Assembly: GCA_010015675.1 (NCBI GenBank)
Contig: ML976993.1
Coordinates: forward strand, 433,306 to 494,742
Length of the DNA stretch: 61,437 nucleotides
DNA from: Byssothecium circinans
Lineage: Eukaryota; Ascomycota; Dothideomycetes; Pleosporales; Massarinaceae
Reading direction: 5' to 3'
Shown: piece after piece, positions 23,803 to 36,061 of the stretch
Layout of the letters: every line of letters starts with the position of its first letter
How positions within the stretch are numbered: position 1 is the stretch's first letter
Notes under the pieces: model-generated
What the model saw: only the letters and a program-made list of their open reading frames with translations
Told to the model about the DNA's origin: nothing
Database searches by the model: none
Program-made: the position numbers and the translations under genes

Positions 23803-25151
23803 CTACCTACCCTTCCTCACATACTGCCTTTCACTCTGCACATGTCGCCTTCTCCCACCGCTCCGCCCCCTCTCCCTCTCCTTTCCGCTACCACCACCAC
23901 CCCTCCTCCTCCCAAGGAACTTCACATCAAACAAACAAAGAAGCCCACACAACTTAGTCTGAACCTCATACTCCTTCTTCGCGCCCCTCCTTTTCTTCTC
24001 ATTCTCATTGCTTCCGGTGGCTAAGCCTCTCTGATTATCCGAGTACCTCGTGACCGAGGGTGCAGCATGAAGCATCGGCTGTGATAGCGGATTTGGACTT
24101 GATGGCAAGTGGAGGGGAGGATTGTATACACCATTCGGTTGCCGGGTTGGAGGATAGTGGGCAGATCGAGATCGGTCTGAGAAATGGTTAGGATAACGTT
24201 GTACTGTACATATGTGGGGATGATCGTGAGAGAGGAGTAAAACTTACTACCACCATATTCCTGATTGCCGTAACGAGGACACACGCGATTTCCCCCCGTG
24301 ATATTCACACCGACTCCCACCTGTGCCGATGCACTGACATTCCGTCCCTCGAACCCCGCACCCGCTGAAGCTGTAGCGACCGCAGTCGCGAACACCGTTT
24401 CGTTCCCTTGCACATGCACAAAAGCACTACGGACCACTCCTCCCCCCACACCACCACCACTGCTACCACCACCGCCCCTTCGCACTCTCCCCGGACCCCG
24501 AACAACAGGCTTCTCGTACCTTGGGAACCTCGCCTCACACTCCACAAGAAATGTCCCCAGATCATCAACGATCGAATCCCTCCCACCAGCCCGCGCGTCG
24601 TTAATGATACGCCTCCTAACCGAATCCTCGATACCGAGGAGAAACAACCCCGTCGCTAATTGGAATTCATCCTCCGCGAACCCTCCAATAAAGGAAACCA
24701 GGAATTTTTCCGCGTGGCATCCAGGCCCGCAGTGAGCAGCCAAGTGGCGGAACGCCTCGGTGATGTTGTTGTCTACCGGGATGAGATTGCGGGTGTACGG
24801 GGTTTGGAAAGAGAGGTAGAGGTCGCGCATGTGTATGACGAGTTTGTCTTGGAGGTCCGGAAGGCCCATGCAAGCTGCTAGAGCCCATGTTTGCGCGAAG
24901 AGGAGGAGCGTTGCTGTGTTGTGGCTGATTGTGCTTGGGAGGAAGTAGAAGTGCTGGGCAAGAAGATGGTCGGCGGCGGTAGTGAGGTGCTGGAGGACGA
25001 TTTGGAATGGGGGGATTCGTGTTTTTGGGAGGGAGGAGCCGCTGGGAAGGTGGGAGAGGAAAGAGCAGAGGTTTTGGGCGGTGCGGCTGATGGCGAAGGA
25101 CTGCGCCTGGCCATAGTGGGAACCGACGGATATGGTGGTGCTTCGAGCCAT
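23803..25151 (-). CDS. Hypothetical protein, possible BTB-family relative, with basic tail
   Basis: Two exons, 25151-24248 and 24176-23803, give 425 aa; the 71-bp intron has GTAAGT and a CTAAC branch site before TCTCAG. Reading through the intron gives a poorer tail, and the splice restores a Pro/Asn/Arg-rich segment (RSAHYPPTRQPNGVYNPP). Residues about 1-190 are mostly helical with the stretch LLLFAQTWALAACMGLPDLQ, reminiscent of the part after a BTB/POZ fold in fungal proteins, then a Gly-rich linker GGGGSSGGGVGGG, then an Arg/Lys-rich tail ending RKGR. The BTB link is only a resemblance. ATG 25151 is the first true ATG; eight upstream codons are open only from TTG. Confidence 0.5.
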
Positions 25152-25592
25152 GGGTGTGTTGGTGCTTGGGGTCAAGGGTGACGTGGGCGTCTGGTTATTC
25201 TTGTGGTGATGCTGGTGTTGTCTGTATATTGCTGAACATTGGCGTTAGGGTAGGGTGAGCAAACAGGGTGGGTCAGATAAGAGAAGGATTGTGTATAATT
25301 GTGTGGAATGGCAAACGTTCCATATTGCTCAAGAGGATTCTATGTCCAATAAAGTTACCCGAAAATGCAGTGATTGTTGTTTGTTATACAGTTATACGTC
25401 TAGATGTTTTAGATGTCGCGCAAGCCGTTTTCTCCTGGGCCACGGCACCTGGCATACGTTTTGAGCGACTTCTATCGGTGCTCGCATGCGAATCGAAAAG
25501 TCTGGAATGGAATGTAACCTTTTCTGGTCCCAAACTATAGGTCCAATCGATGGGTGCTTTTCGAGGGACGAGCGGGATATGAGCATTATTAC
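25152..25592. other. Intergenic
   Basis: Promoter side of the 25151 gene and 3' side of the rhomboid gene. AT-rich around 25290-25420. No gene seen. Confidence 0.4.
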
Positions 25593-26801
25593 CTACGCCC
25601 GGTTCTGCAGGCGACGCTTCCAGAAGTCGACCGCGGGTCTCCATACGGTTTTATGTCCGTCGAAGAAAGAGTAGGCTGCTCCTATGGTGGCCCCGCTCAG
25701 ATGCGCCTGTCTCTCGTTAGCACAATGCGATCGGTATCACACCGGTAGAACGTCGCAACATACCGCATGGCCAAAGCTGACAAACTTGAATCCTCTGACC
25801 ATCCCAACAAAATCGAACAGCATGACGGCTGGCAAGAAGTACTGCGCATCGAATCCAAAAGGGAGGAAGACGATGCCCACTTGGTGTGTTGGATACTCCA
25901 TGCAAAAGACGCCAAAAATAGCAAACAGGGCCCCACTGGCGCCTCCGGATGGAATCAGAATGGATGGGACGGCTCGAGTTTTTGTGAAGATGCAAGAGGC
26001 CAAATGCTGAGCATAACCCGACAAAAGCGCAGTCGAGAGATAGAAGGAAAGCATGTGGTTGGTGTTGGCTTGAAAAAGCGGGGAGTAGCCAGCTATGGGG
26101 AGGAAGTTATAGCACGCGAACATGTTAAAGCCAAAGTGCATGGCACCTGAATGAACGAAGGCCGATGTGAAGAGTGTGGAGCTGACATTGCGGGCAGGAG
26201 TGTGCCATAGCCTTTCCCAAAGTCCTGGTAAGGCAAAGCTGGAGAGGTGAACAACAGCATTCGTACCGATGATTCCCCAAGTTAATTTTGACATGGGGTC
26301 GAGCTGGTTCCATACGTTTGTCACTACTTCAGTTGGCGTGGGAGCGGTTCGTCGCTGGGGTCGCCATTGGTCCAAGGGGTTCGGGATATTCCAGCTCTGA
26401 GGCTTGAGCTCCTCTTTTGCTTGCCGGTAAGAGAAGTATGCGTAGAAAGCAGATGAGAGGGCCAGGGCGAAGATGGCCGGTCGTAGTTGTCGTACCTTTG
26501 GCAATTTGAAGGTCGCCTCTTCTTCGGCATGTTGGTAGTTTTCATCGCCGGGAGAAAAGTAGACTTTATGTGGGACGGCGTTTTCTTCTCGGACGGATGT
26601 TGAGTCCGGTTGTCCAGGCCTATATTGCGGTTGCTTAGGTGTTGGTGATGACTGTCGCCTCAGAGGTTGATGATGTTTGTCACGCGCCTGGTTGGCATGG
26701 TGCACCGCGCAGTAAGTCGGGCGCCAATGTGCGGCGCTGGAAAGTCGAAGATGTGAAGGATACAGACGGAGCAGCGGCGTGGAACACCGTAGCAAGGACA
26801 T
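25593..26801 (-). CDS. Mitochondrial rhomboid serine protease (Pcp1/Rbd1-like)
   Basis: Intramembrane protease of the inner mitochondrial membrane class; in yeast Pcp1 it processes Mgm1 and Ccp1. Exons 26801-25764 and 25706-25593, with a 57-bp intron, encode 383 aa. The N-terminus is rich in Arg, Ser and Leu with few acids, a plausible mitochondrial presequence. One helix at about 108-125 precedes the six-helix rhomboid core. Seen motifs: HSGAMHFGFNM in the second core helix, GGASGALF with catalytic Ser289, and GHAAHLSG with catalytic His348. The catalytic His is encoded only after the intron, so the single-exon frame would lack it. Substrates here are inferred from yeast. Confidence 0.9.
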
Positions 26802-27870
26802 GGAGATGGCGTGAGTGGAGTGCTGATGGATGGTGCCAATGTGGTCGAATCTGATGTCGCTCGCGCTATCTTTGAGAGACTAGACCATTTTTGGGCTAGC
26901 GCGGTTCCCCCGAAGCGTGCACATGCACGTGACACAGCCAGAGATCACACGTTTGAATGCACAATCATTCTCCGCGTATTCTAGAAACATGGTTGCAATT
27001 ATTTTGAGGTAAGCTATATTTTCGTTCAAGCATGCTGTGGTCAGGATGCCTCTCCCATCCTCCACATGGAGGAAAGGTTTCCAAGGTTGAGCTTCCAAAG
27101 TGTGATCATTTCCATCGTGCAATCATGGATGTGGCTGAGGGAAATGGCATATATATAGCCTGGCGTAGCATGTCTTTCAATTATTCTGTTTATCGATATC
27201 TGAAAGACTCAGCCCTGGAGTGTGCCACTGTGTCTTTGGTGTTTGGTTTCGCAGGAATATATTGACGGGCGGGAATTAGCGCATCGGCCTTCAGCCACTC
27301 AGGGCCGCCCGCGCTAGGGTGAGGGCGCCAAAACGGGAACCAAACAGTCCCGCCGCCTTAGCCCTCCATGCGGCGCGGTGAAGGCTATGAAGTTAAGCCT
27401 AGTCATAAGTGAAGGCGTGCAGGGGCTGTTCTACCGCTTTGCCTCTTTTGGGCCGACGAATAATTGAGGCGCCCCCTGAGGAACGCTGACGGTGTGTGCG
27501 GACAGTCGCGCAAGCAGTCTTTGGAAGACTGCGAACTGAGGAGTCATTGGAATATCTCCATGCAAAGTGAAAGAGAGCGCGTATGCGATGTAGCTGTCGT
27601 TCCCGCAGATCGCCATTTCATGCCGCCACGCTGCACGCGTTTGCTCGACAAACACAGAAACACAGGGATGAGCGCAGCCAACTCCTGCGCCTCTCGGCCC
27701 CGTTGGGCGTTGGCGTTTCAAGTCCGCGAACCTTGCTCGTATAATTACTTACCCACCTGCGCCCCCCGGACTCTGCTTCTCCATCATTTTTGCATCTTCA
27801 AAGTCACTCTTTGCCCTCTTTCCACTACCCATTATTCCCTACAGTCCTTCGTTCCTAGCATATCCTCATT
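26802..27870. other. Divergent promoter region between rhomboid and GH17 genes
   Basis: About 1.07 kb. GC-rich inverted patches around 27290-27380 and a C/T-rich stretch just before the GH17 ATG. No coding frame or RNA gene that I can support. Confidence 0.4.
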
Positions 27871-29070
27871 ATGCGTTTCTCCACCGTCGCCGTTGTCGCG
27901 GCCTCTGCCGTCGGCGTTCTCGCCGAGGACAAATACTTGGGATTCAACTCGGGCGCCACCACCGACGCTGGCGACATCAAGAAGCAGGACGATTTCGAGA
28001 AGGAGTTTGCGGCGCAACAGAAGCTCACGGGCGCGCCAGGCGTCTTCAACGCTGTGCGTCTGTACACCAACATCAAGCCCACGACCGAGAAATCGCCCGA
28101 GCCCATTGAAGCCTTCCCGGCAGCGATCAAGACCAAGACCAAGCTTTTGCTCGGCATGTGGACCTCAGGCACCACGAGTGTCGATGGCGAGCTTACTGCT
28201 CTGACCAAGGCTATCGAGAAGTACGGAAAGGAATTCACCGACCTCGTCGTCGGTATCTCCGTGGGTAGCGAGGATCTGTACCGTTCGTCCGCCGATGGTG
28301 TTGCCAACAAGGCCGGCGTTGGCGCCGAAGCCTCCGTCCTCACCAAGTTCATCAAGGACACGCGTGAGAAGCTCAAGGACACCGCCCTCAAGTCCACCCC
28401 CATTGGCCACGTCGACACCTGGACTGCGTGGGCCAACGGCACCAACAAGGACTTCATCAACGAGGTCGACTTCGTCGGCGCCGATCTGTACCCATACTAC
28501 GAGAACGGGCAGAACATCAAGATGACCAACGAGATCGACAACGCGTTCCCCATCTTCGAGACTGCGCTGAACGCCACCATCAAAGCTGCCGGCAACAAGC
28601 CTGTCTGGATCACCGAGACCGGATGGCCCGTCACCGGCCCCAAGTGGAACCAGGCCGAGCCCTCCAGCGAGAACGCTCAGAAGTACTGGCAAGAGGTCGG
28701 CTGCCAATACTTTGGCAAGCTCAACACCTTCTGGTACATCCAGCGCGACAGCAACCCGGACAACAAGATGAAGTTCGGTCTCAGCCCCAAGCTCGACGGC
28801 ACACCCCTCTTCAACCTCACCTGCCCTAGCCCCTCCGAGAAGCGCCCCACCTCGAGCGGCTCGACCACGAACAACTCCACCACTGGCGGAAACAGCACGA
28901 CGCCTACCTCTGGCAGCGGAAACGGAACCTTGTCCCCCAGTGGTAGCGGAGGCGCTGGCGGCGCTCGCCCCACCGTCAGCCAGCCCCCGTCCGCCGGTGC
29001 TTTCACCACCGTGTCCAAGACCACTCTCGCCTTGTCTGCCGTCTTCGCTGTAGCGGCCTGGATGCTGTAA
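27871..29070 (+). CDS. GPI-anchored GH17 glucan endo-1,3-beta-glucosidase (EglC-like)
   Basis: Cell-wall glucanase that cleaves or remodels beta-1,3-glucan. Intronless, 399 aa. A signal peptide spans residues 1-18 (MRFSTVAVVAASAVGVLA). The GH17 barrel follows (about 20-315) with the proton donor Glu134 in VGSEDLYR and the nucleophile Glu249 in WITETGWP. Then comes a Ser/Thr/Gly-rich, Asn-glycosylatable linker and a hydrophobic C-terminus (TTLALSAVFAVAAWML) after a small-residue site, the pattern of a GPI-anchor signal. It acts at the plasma membrane or wall. High GC third positions suggest strong expression. Close to Aspergillus EglC in layout. Confidence 0.93.
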   Translation: MRFSTVAVVAASAVGVLAEDKYLGFNSGATTDAGDIKKQDDFEKEFAAQQKLTGAPGVFNAVRLYTNIKPTTEKSPEPIEAFPAAIKTKTKLLLGMWTSGTTSVDGELTALTKAIEKYGKEFTDLVVGISVGSEDLYRSSADGVANKAGVGAEASVLTKFIKDTREKLKDTALKSTPIGHVDTWTAWANGTNKDFINEVDFVGADLYPYYENGQNIKMTNEIDNAFPIFETALNATIKAAGNKPVWITETGWPVTGPKWNQAEPSSENAQKYWQEVGCQYFGKLNTFWYIQRDSNPDNKMKFGLSPKLDGTPLFNLTCPSPSEKRPTSSGSTTNNSTTGGNSTTPTSGSGNGTLSPSGSGGAGGARPTVSQPPSAGAFTTVSKTTLALSAVFAVAAWML

Positions 29071-29989
29071 ACGACACGCTCCAGTACATAATGTGCGCTC
29101 CCTGCTTGTATATGGGTTTGGGGTTTTGGCTATGCCGTGTTTGGTCATAGAGAGTTAGCCTAATGGGATTAGAACTCTTTGCGTGTTTTTTCTTCTTTTC
29201 TTGCCGAAATATACCCCGTGTAATCTGTATGAGTCTTCTTAATCCAGCCATCGTGCATCTGTTTGTGAGTCAACATGCCTTCTCACCACAACGAGTATTA
29301 TTTCTGCAGACGCCTCGATTTTGACACAGTAGCTCCTTTACCTTTGCATTCCCTTCCCTTCGCCGCATACGAAACCGCTACATTGCTCATCCCCTCGCAC
29401 AGCTCTCTCTCGTAATCGTAATAAACCATCCGCCTTCCTACTCCCCAAGGTCTTCACTGAATAAGATAGACGCCCACAGCACTTCGCCCAACAGCCCTGA
29501 CAATCCTCCATGCGACTTCTTCCTCATCACGATGCCTTTCGCTCAAGGGATGTCAGAGGTACGTTGGGTGTTGCGACGTGTTTCAATGTTGGGTGAGAGC
29601 AAAGCACGTGATCCATGATGACTAACGCGGATCCCCGAATCCGTCCAATCCTTCCATCTCGCGCTTTCCTCGCCAGTACGCTCCCCACCACTACCACTAT
29701 CTCGAAATCCACCGCCTACAATGCTCCCAAACGATACAAAATTACTTTCTCGCGATATGCACCACCAGATGGGCTATGGCTGACTCTGAAATGGAAACAT
29801 CGCGTTAGTCCTCGTGCGAACGAAGGCATGACGGCGTTCAATCCATTGACTCCTCCTCGATATGTGTGAGCCTCTTGATATGACGCAGCGTAGAGTATAA
29901 ATTTGCTGCCGCCGATGGAAGAGCTCGACAATAACAACAACACCGGCCGCGTTCTACATTGCACCGTTCACTTGCTACAGCCAGCGCAC
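29071..29989. other. Intergenic
   Basis: 3' region of the GH17 gene and promoter of the next gene. An 84-codon ATG frame (29615-29869) exists but shows no protein-like feature I can name; I leave it uncalled. C/T-rich around 29330-29440. Confidence 0.35.
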
Positions 29990-30922
29990 ATGGCCACAAC
30001 TCCAGGGCTCAACACCCAACCCTTTCGGTTCCTTGACCTACCAACAGAACTTCGCCTAATGGTCTACCAGCGAATCCCGATCACTACACAACGTACTACT
30101 ATCAAGCAAACCGCCACACTTGGGTTCATTTGGCCGAAATGCGACGATGGCACGGAACCATCAAGCATCACTCTTGTGAAAAAATCGACCTCCGCCAATA
30201 TACTCCGGACCTGTAAGTTCATCAAGCACGAAGCTGAGTGCTACATCAAGACTAAACTTGAGTCAATCGCCAAAGAACCACTCCGTATCGTTGCCGACTT
30301 CAGAGGTTTCCAGGCTCTCACTACATCAGGAGCGTTTCTTGAGGCGTGCATCTACTGGGCGAGGTATATGATGCTAGTTCTAGAGGAAAAAGAAAAGCCT
30401 TCTTATACAACCAATGAGGAAATTCGCCTGGACCATGGAATCTGTCCATCCGAGACTATCTCCCATCTTTATGCCTCAAAATCCCCATCTTCACCACGAG
30501 CTTCCCAACTCATCAACCACTTTCTTACCACGTTTGCAACGCGCGAGACTCGGCCCCAACCACGTCTTGAAATCATAGTTACACCTTCCAACACCAGCAC
30601 GGTATACTCGCAGGAACAGATAGAAAGCTTAAGAGACCTCGTGGGTTGGTGTCGTACGTTTTATGAAGCCCGGGAAGATCTTGAGGATATATTCCGGGCT
30701 GAATGGAAGGTGTTGGCGGTGGCCACGGATCAGTTGCTACTAAACGACGTCGACGTCGACGTCGACGCAAACACGCACGATATGGAAAGGGAATTCTTCT
30801 TCGCTGAGTGGTATCGGGCACGAGTGGTTTTCGTCCATAGTGCTTATAAAGATGATGTGCGGGCTCTTGAGTGGATCGAACTGTGGCAAGAGGGCGACGT
30901 TGACTGGCCTGAAGGTTTGTAG
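29990..30922 (+). CDS. F-box-like protein of unknown function
   Basis: 310 aa from ATG 29990 (in frame with an earlier ATG at 29915). The first 25 residues contain FRFLDLPTELRLMVYQRIP, which matches the start of many fungal F-box-like proteins (LP-x-E-x-R-x-x-V-Y). The rest resembles the common fungal family with an N-terminal degenerate F-box and a helical body (ILRTCKFIKHEAECYI). A DVDVDVD run near residue 256 comes from a 21-bp GACGTC repeat. No membrane segment. If a true F-box it would recruit Skp1 for ubiquitin ligation, but that is inference. Confidence 0.6.
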   Translation: MATTPGLNTQPFRFLDLPTELRLMVYQRIPITTQRTTIKQTATLGFIWPKCDDGTEPSSITLVKKSTSANILRTCKFIKHEAECYIKTKLESIAKEPLRIVADFRGFQALTTSGAFLEACIYWARYMMLVLEEKEKPSYTTNEEIRLDHGICPSETISHLYASKSPSSPRASQLINHFLTTFATRETRPQPRLEIIVTPSNTSTVYSQEQIESLRDLVGWCRTFYEAREDLEDIFRAEWKVLAVATDQLLLNDVDVDVDANTHDMEREFFFAEWYRARVVFVHSAYKDDVRALEWIELWQEGDVDWPEGL

Positions 30923-31308
30923 ATGAGTCGGAGGTCGCTGACTCGAATACAAATGCGATTGGATATGAGGGACTTGGCGGTGCGGTTCGTCAGGGTCGAC
31001 ATCATCATGGGGATACAGCGCCTAGTACTTCAATTGGAAAACAAGCTCTTACCGTCTTAAGAGTGGGGTTAGGTAGCTGCGTCACATGCCACTTTTCCTG
31101 CTACACGAAAGACAAGCTTGGAAAGTAGAGTAATTATTATCCAATGTACGTACTCCTTGCTATGCCAAGTACAGCATGTCGACCCCAAACGCCTAAAATG
31201 CTGATAACCATTCCAGTTCCGTAGCCGGACACAGTAGATCTACGGTATTTAAGTCGCCAAAGTCCCACAGTCTACTCTTCAAACCCGTCAATCCCCGCCC
31301 ACCTTCCC
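30923..31308. other. Convergent 3' region
   Basis: Between convergent genes. No feature. Confidence 0.4.
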
Positions 31309-33343
31309 TCAAGCTTCCTCTTTCTCGTGCATCCCACTCACTACCACACCATCCCCACCCTTCTTCTCTTCCTCCTTTTTCCTTACATCAATCCACCCCA
31401 TCCCAAAGCTCACCAAGAAACACACACACCCAAACCCTACAATCATCAACCACACACCCCTCAACGCCTCACTATACGCCCTCAACACCCCCTCCAACAC
31501 CCTCTCATCCCCCCTCACCAACGCCCTCACGTCACCCGCACTAGCCCCTGCATCCAGCGCAGCCTTCGGTGAAACAGAAGGCGCGTAAACAGCCAGTTTC
31601 TTGACGAGCGTTTGCGTGAAGACAGTGTTGGCAACGATGTTGAAAATTGCGCCGGCGAGGTTCTGCACGAAGATCAGGAAGGCGAGGGCGACGGGGATGA
31701 GGCGTGGTGGGAGAGAGGCTTGCGAAGCGAGCATGGACATTTGCATTCCTGCGCCGCGGCCAGCGCCGAAGATGAGGGTATAGCCGACCCATTTGGCTGT
31801 TGGAGTTGTGGATGTCATGGTGGACATAAGGCCGGCGCCGATGGCGGAGAGGAGGCCAGCGGTGGTGGCCCAGGGGAGGTAGTAGCCTAGTTTTGAGACT
31901 AGAGAGTTGTTAGAATGGCTTCCTTGTTGCTGGAAATTGAGGTGAAATCGGGGGGTTTCTCGAAAGAAGGGGGAGAGAGGTAAAGAAGAGGTACGTACCG
32001 GCTACACCAGAAACGATGATGAGGACGACTTGGCCGAGTACTGAAGGCAGGGTATCGACACCGCTTTCCGTGGGACTCGCACCCTTGACTGCTTGGAAGT
32101 ACACGGGCATCCAGAGACTTCCTACTATGACGACGACGCCTAGGGCGATGGTGTGTGCCACACTAGCCAGCATGATTCGATGTCGCAGAAGCACGCCGGG
32201 TATCTTGACAGCAAAAGTCAGCAAACAAGCCCCAATAGTAGAACGCAAAGCTTACCATAGCCTTCTCGCCGACCCTCATCTCCCACAGTATAAAACCGAA
32301 AGCCGCCACGCCCGCCCCCACAAAAAGCCCAACCACCGTCGCACTCTCCCACGGATGTGACACGCCCCCAAACTGCAACGCGAGCAACAACATAATACAC
32401 GCGGGCGCAAAGATGACGAAGCCAGGGAGATCGAGCAACGGGATAATTTCCCGAAAGAGACGCACAGTGTACACAATCCCCGCATTCCCGTCCGGAACAC
32501 TCACAAACCAGATAACCACCGCCGCCAGCCCCCCGATCGGAAGATTGATATAAAAGCACCACCGCCACGACACATGTTCCGTCAACGCGCCGCCGATAAG
32601 CGGGCCGGTCACGAGGCCGATCTGGCCGAAGCCGAGGAGCACGCCCGTGTATAAAGCGCGCTTGTCTAGGGGAGAGGCGGCGGCGATGATGGTCATGGCG
32701 CCGTTCATGAGGCCTGCGCCGCCTAGCCCCGAGACGGCGCGCCCGATGATGAGCATGGCGGATGTGCGCGCGAGACCGCTGAGTAGGGAGCCGATTTCGA
32801 AGAGGAAGAGGTGCGTGAGGAAGATGTCTTTTGTGCGGAGGTGGGTGTAGAGTTTCCCGGTGAGGGGTTGGAGGGCGGCGCTGGGGGATGGGGGTGTTAG
32901 ATGGATGCGTGATTTGACGAAGTCGTACCCTAAGGGTAGCGATGGAATGAAATGGTTGGAAGGGAGATTGGGGTAAGGGCAGGGGAAGTGTTACTTTGCT
33001 AGTTGATATGCGCCGCTGTACCATCCGACGTCGGGTAGGGAGTGAAATTGTCCTGTGATTTTGGGGATTGCCTGCAACGTGACTCGAGTTAGTCTAGGAC
33101 TCGGTCATATACTGGATTCATTCATCTCCTCAGACTATGCGTTACCGTGGATAAAATGCTCAAGTCTAATAGGATGAGGAAGCAGATGAGCGATAGACTC
33201 ATATTGAGGAACCACATCTTCGCTCCTGTGATATATTGCGGGCCCTTGGGTGCGTTCACGACGGTCAACTCGTCTTTTGCGGTGGTTGTCGAGGGAGGTG
33301 TCGGATCGACGTTGTGCGTCGCTGTTTCGGTTGCGGTCGTCAT
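31309..33343 (-). CDS. MFS drug:H+ antiporter, DHA2 type (14 helices)
   Basis: Plasma-membrane efflux pump of the DHA2 group, used for toxins, fungicides or secondary metabolites. Five exons: 33343-33146, 33071-32995, 32880-32256, 32203-31999 and 31898-31309, 564 aa. Splices rebuild family hallmarks: [43 protein letters not shown] across introns 1 and 2. Further motifs are GRAVSGLGGAGLMNG (motif-B like) and the antiporter motif C region GLVTGPLIGGALTEHVSWRWCFYINLP. The N-terminus (about 40 residues) and last 25 residues are hydrophilic and cytosolic. The next gene upstream, same strand, is a Zn2Cys6 regulator, so co-regulation is possible. Substrate unknown. Confidence 0.92.
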
Positions 33344-33903
33344 GTTGCTGGTGAGGTGGATTCTGGTCGTGCTACAAGGAAAGAGGAGAAGAGAATTAAA
33401 GTCACACTTCGATTGAATATTAGGCACAGTTTTGTTGGATGATATTGTAATAATACTCAGAGGAATTGTAGCCGATATAAACACGGAGACGGAAATCAGG
33501 TTACGCGAATCCCGCTCCGGTCGTGGAGTTTGCTTAGAAGAGGTTCGCACAGGCAGCAGCGATCATCTCCATGGACACAAGTGACGTTCGCGCAAAAAGA
33601 AAGAAGGCGAACAAATGTAAGATTTGAAGGATTGATAGTATGGAAGGCTATGGAGGGGCAACTGGGGTTTGTAAACATTGGGAATGGGTTGATTGGCGTA
33701 CATGCATTTACACCCATGGATAGGCAGCAATATCAGGATTGGCGAATTCCTATCGACAATGGATCCGAGTGGGACTCTCTCACTTTCAGGTGCACAAGGC
33801 AAGCTCTAGCAACCGTGTTCTTAGTGCGCATCATCTCTAGACTAGATACAACTACGATATCATGTATTACTATTCCAGGGCATCTTCAAACGCAGTACCT
33901 TCG
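33344..33903. other. Promoter region of the DHA2 gene
   Basis: 560 bp between the DHA2 start and the stop of the upstream Zn2Cys6 gene. Open frames here are shadows. I see no clear CGG-N-CCG palindrome that would mark a regulator site. Confidence 0.4.
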
Positions 33904-36061
33904 TCAAACCCTTCCATCCGACCCAAAGACATTCGACAGCCACACCTCATCCGGAAACGTCAACCAACTCGTATCCATTAAGTCAAACCCCTCCAGTCCA
34001 TCAAGGCCGACCGTCTCCGTACCCAAAGCCTCCCCACCTCCACCTGCAACATCCGTCTCTGCGCCAACCACACCATACTTGACCAAATGCTCCCTCCAGA
34101 TGCCAAGCGTTGACCTTACCGCTCCACTCGTTCCGGTGAGCATGTTCTCGCCCCCGCCAGACATTTTCTTAATATCCTCGTGCCCGGCTTCCACCATATC
34201 CGCCGCTTTGGAGAGGTACACGAGCACGTCGGCTGTGGCGCGAACCATTTGCCGATCCCATCCGGGTAGTTCGAGCACGGAGAGTCGGAAGAGGACTTGC
34301 CTAGGTGGAGGAGGTGTGGAGTTAGTAAAGCTCGCGCCATCTCATTCTAATAGTCACATACATGGCGTGAGTCCAGGCAAACACCGTAGCCATATTGGTG
34401 TTTATCATCTTCAAGCCTGTGAATGCTTCAAGCGTAGCTTTACAGGCGTGCAGACAGGCGGTAAGGGCGCTTATTCGCTGAAAGTCGAGAGCCGGGTCTG
34501 ATACAGGCTCAGGAGGCGAGAAGATGGCGATTTCATGGATAATGATAGTGGTGCAATGCAGATAACAGAGGACGAGTTTGTTCCGTAAGACTTCGGGTGT
34601 AAGCCCCATCTGGATCTGCTCGAGCATCTGGTTGAGGGATCTTATCTGGAAGAAGATGTGGGCTCCGTGGGCCGGTGTTTCTGCTACACTCTGGAGCGTT
34701 TGAGAAGCTTGGTTCGAGATGCGAAAGATGCGCGTGATGGCGACTAGCACTTGATCTCCGGGTATGGAATGGTTGGATGCGAGCTTCTCACAGTGTTCCT
34801 CGAATTGACGGGCCCTAATCAGCGGCGCAAAGTTAGCGGACATACTACCTCTAGCTCAGCCAAGGGGTCTGCAAGTCGCAGTGCGTGAGTGTTGATGGTG
34901 ATGGGATACCCAACGGGATGGAAGCATTGGACACTTACCACCTGCAAGGCTCAAGCTTGAGCGACATGAAAATCCTACAGCATAGTCGTCAGCCGCTGCC
35001 CGAATATTCGTCGCGAGGGGGACTCACATAGCACTTAGCGAGTAGTTGGTAAGTAATACCCTCCTCTCTTCGTCCGTCCTAGTCTCGCCAACTTCCGGTA
35101 AATCATACATAGCGGGCATTTTCGGACAGAGCGGGATAGTCGACTGCACAGGCTGAATCAACCGCATATCAGCAATGATGGACCGACAGATGCCCGAGCA
35201 CATCATAATATTTGATTTCGGCCGCGTGAAGTAGAACTGCCAGACCATCGACACTTGACAAGCAAGAATCAAGTCTAGACTTCGCTCTGCATCAACTATC
35301 GCTCTCTTGCCAATCTCTTCTCGGAACAGCTGTCCGGCCTCACACTGTCTCTTCCAAGAAGTGTCGCTGCATATACTGATGGCTTTGAATGTTAGAGGGC
35401 GCTCGCGTTGAAACTGCTCGGCCGGCTTGTCGAGGTGCATCATGGGGAAATACGGGAGGAAGCGAGTGCGGAAGAGGTCGAAGGTTTCTTCTGGGTCGGG
35501 AGGAAGTGGTTGAAATGAGTCCGATGCTGGCGAGGTCGATGACGTGGTGGTAGGTGGTGTGGGTATGGGTCCTCTCCCAAAATGTTTGAGACAGGATCCG
35601 CCGATGGCTGGTTGTTGTGAGCCATGTGATGGTCTGGTAGGGAGACTGTTCAATTGAGGCTCCGTAGGTACTGCCGACGGTACGGTCGCAATGGCTGGGT
35701 TAGGAGCAGCATGCTGTGCTTGCAGTAACGTCACAAGACTATCAAGCTTGTCTTCGAGTTTGGAAGTTCGATTTGACGACGCAATTTGTCTTCTCGCGCT
35801 TCGCTTTCGGACGAATGTGGCTGGTTGGCAATCCTTTCCGATTCGGTAGCACCTACAGATGTCAACAACATAGTTCTACACACATACGGAATCTAAAAGT
35901 ATTGATGCGGCGCAGGGCGTCCAACCGGATGTTGGAAGATACACTTACCGCTCACAGCTTCCGCCTGCCTCTCTGGGCACACACTTGCATTTCGCCTTTA
36001 CACAATTGGAGCACGAATGCCCATAGGCCGCCGAGGGTTTCGTTGCAGCCACTGGCTCCAT
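33904..36061 (-). CDS. Zn2Cys6 fungal transcription factor
   Basis: DNA-binding regulator of the Gal4 class. Proposed exons: 36061-35949, 35852-35028, 34974-34939, 34844-34362 and 34300-33904, 617 aa. The zinc cluster has C17-x2-C20-x6-C27-x8-C36-x2-C39-x6-C46, split by intron 1, followed by a basic linker (RKRSARRQ) and a heptad helix (KLEDKLDSLVTLLQAQ) for dimerisation. After a Pro/Ser-rich linker comes a helical region (ETFDLFRTRFLPYFPMMHL) typical of fungal regulator middle domains. The C-terminus is acidic and could activate. The 36-bp exon and the flanking intron 34938-34845 are the weakest part; another donor two bases away also works. It lies between a transporter and a membrane protein on one strand. 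Confidence 0.85.

Noticed and set aside
28165..29148. 327-codon open frame on the minus strand
   Set aside because: It lies antisense to the GH17 gene, whose GC-rich third positions leave the complementary frame open; the GH17 frame has signal peptide, active-site motifs and GPI end.
29615..29869. 84-codon plus-strand ORF with an ATG
   Set aside because: Short and without signal peptide, domain or splice support; could be a small gene, but I cannot defend it.
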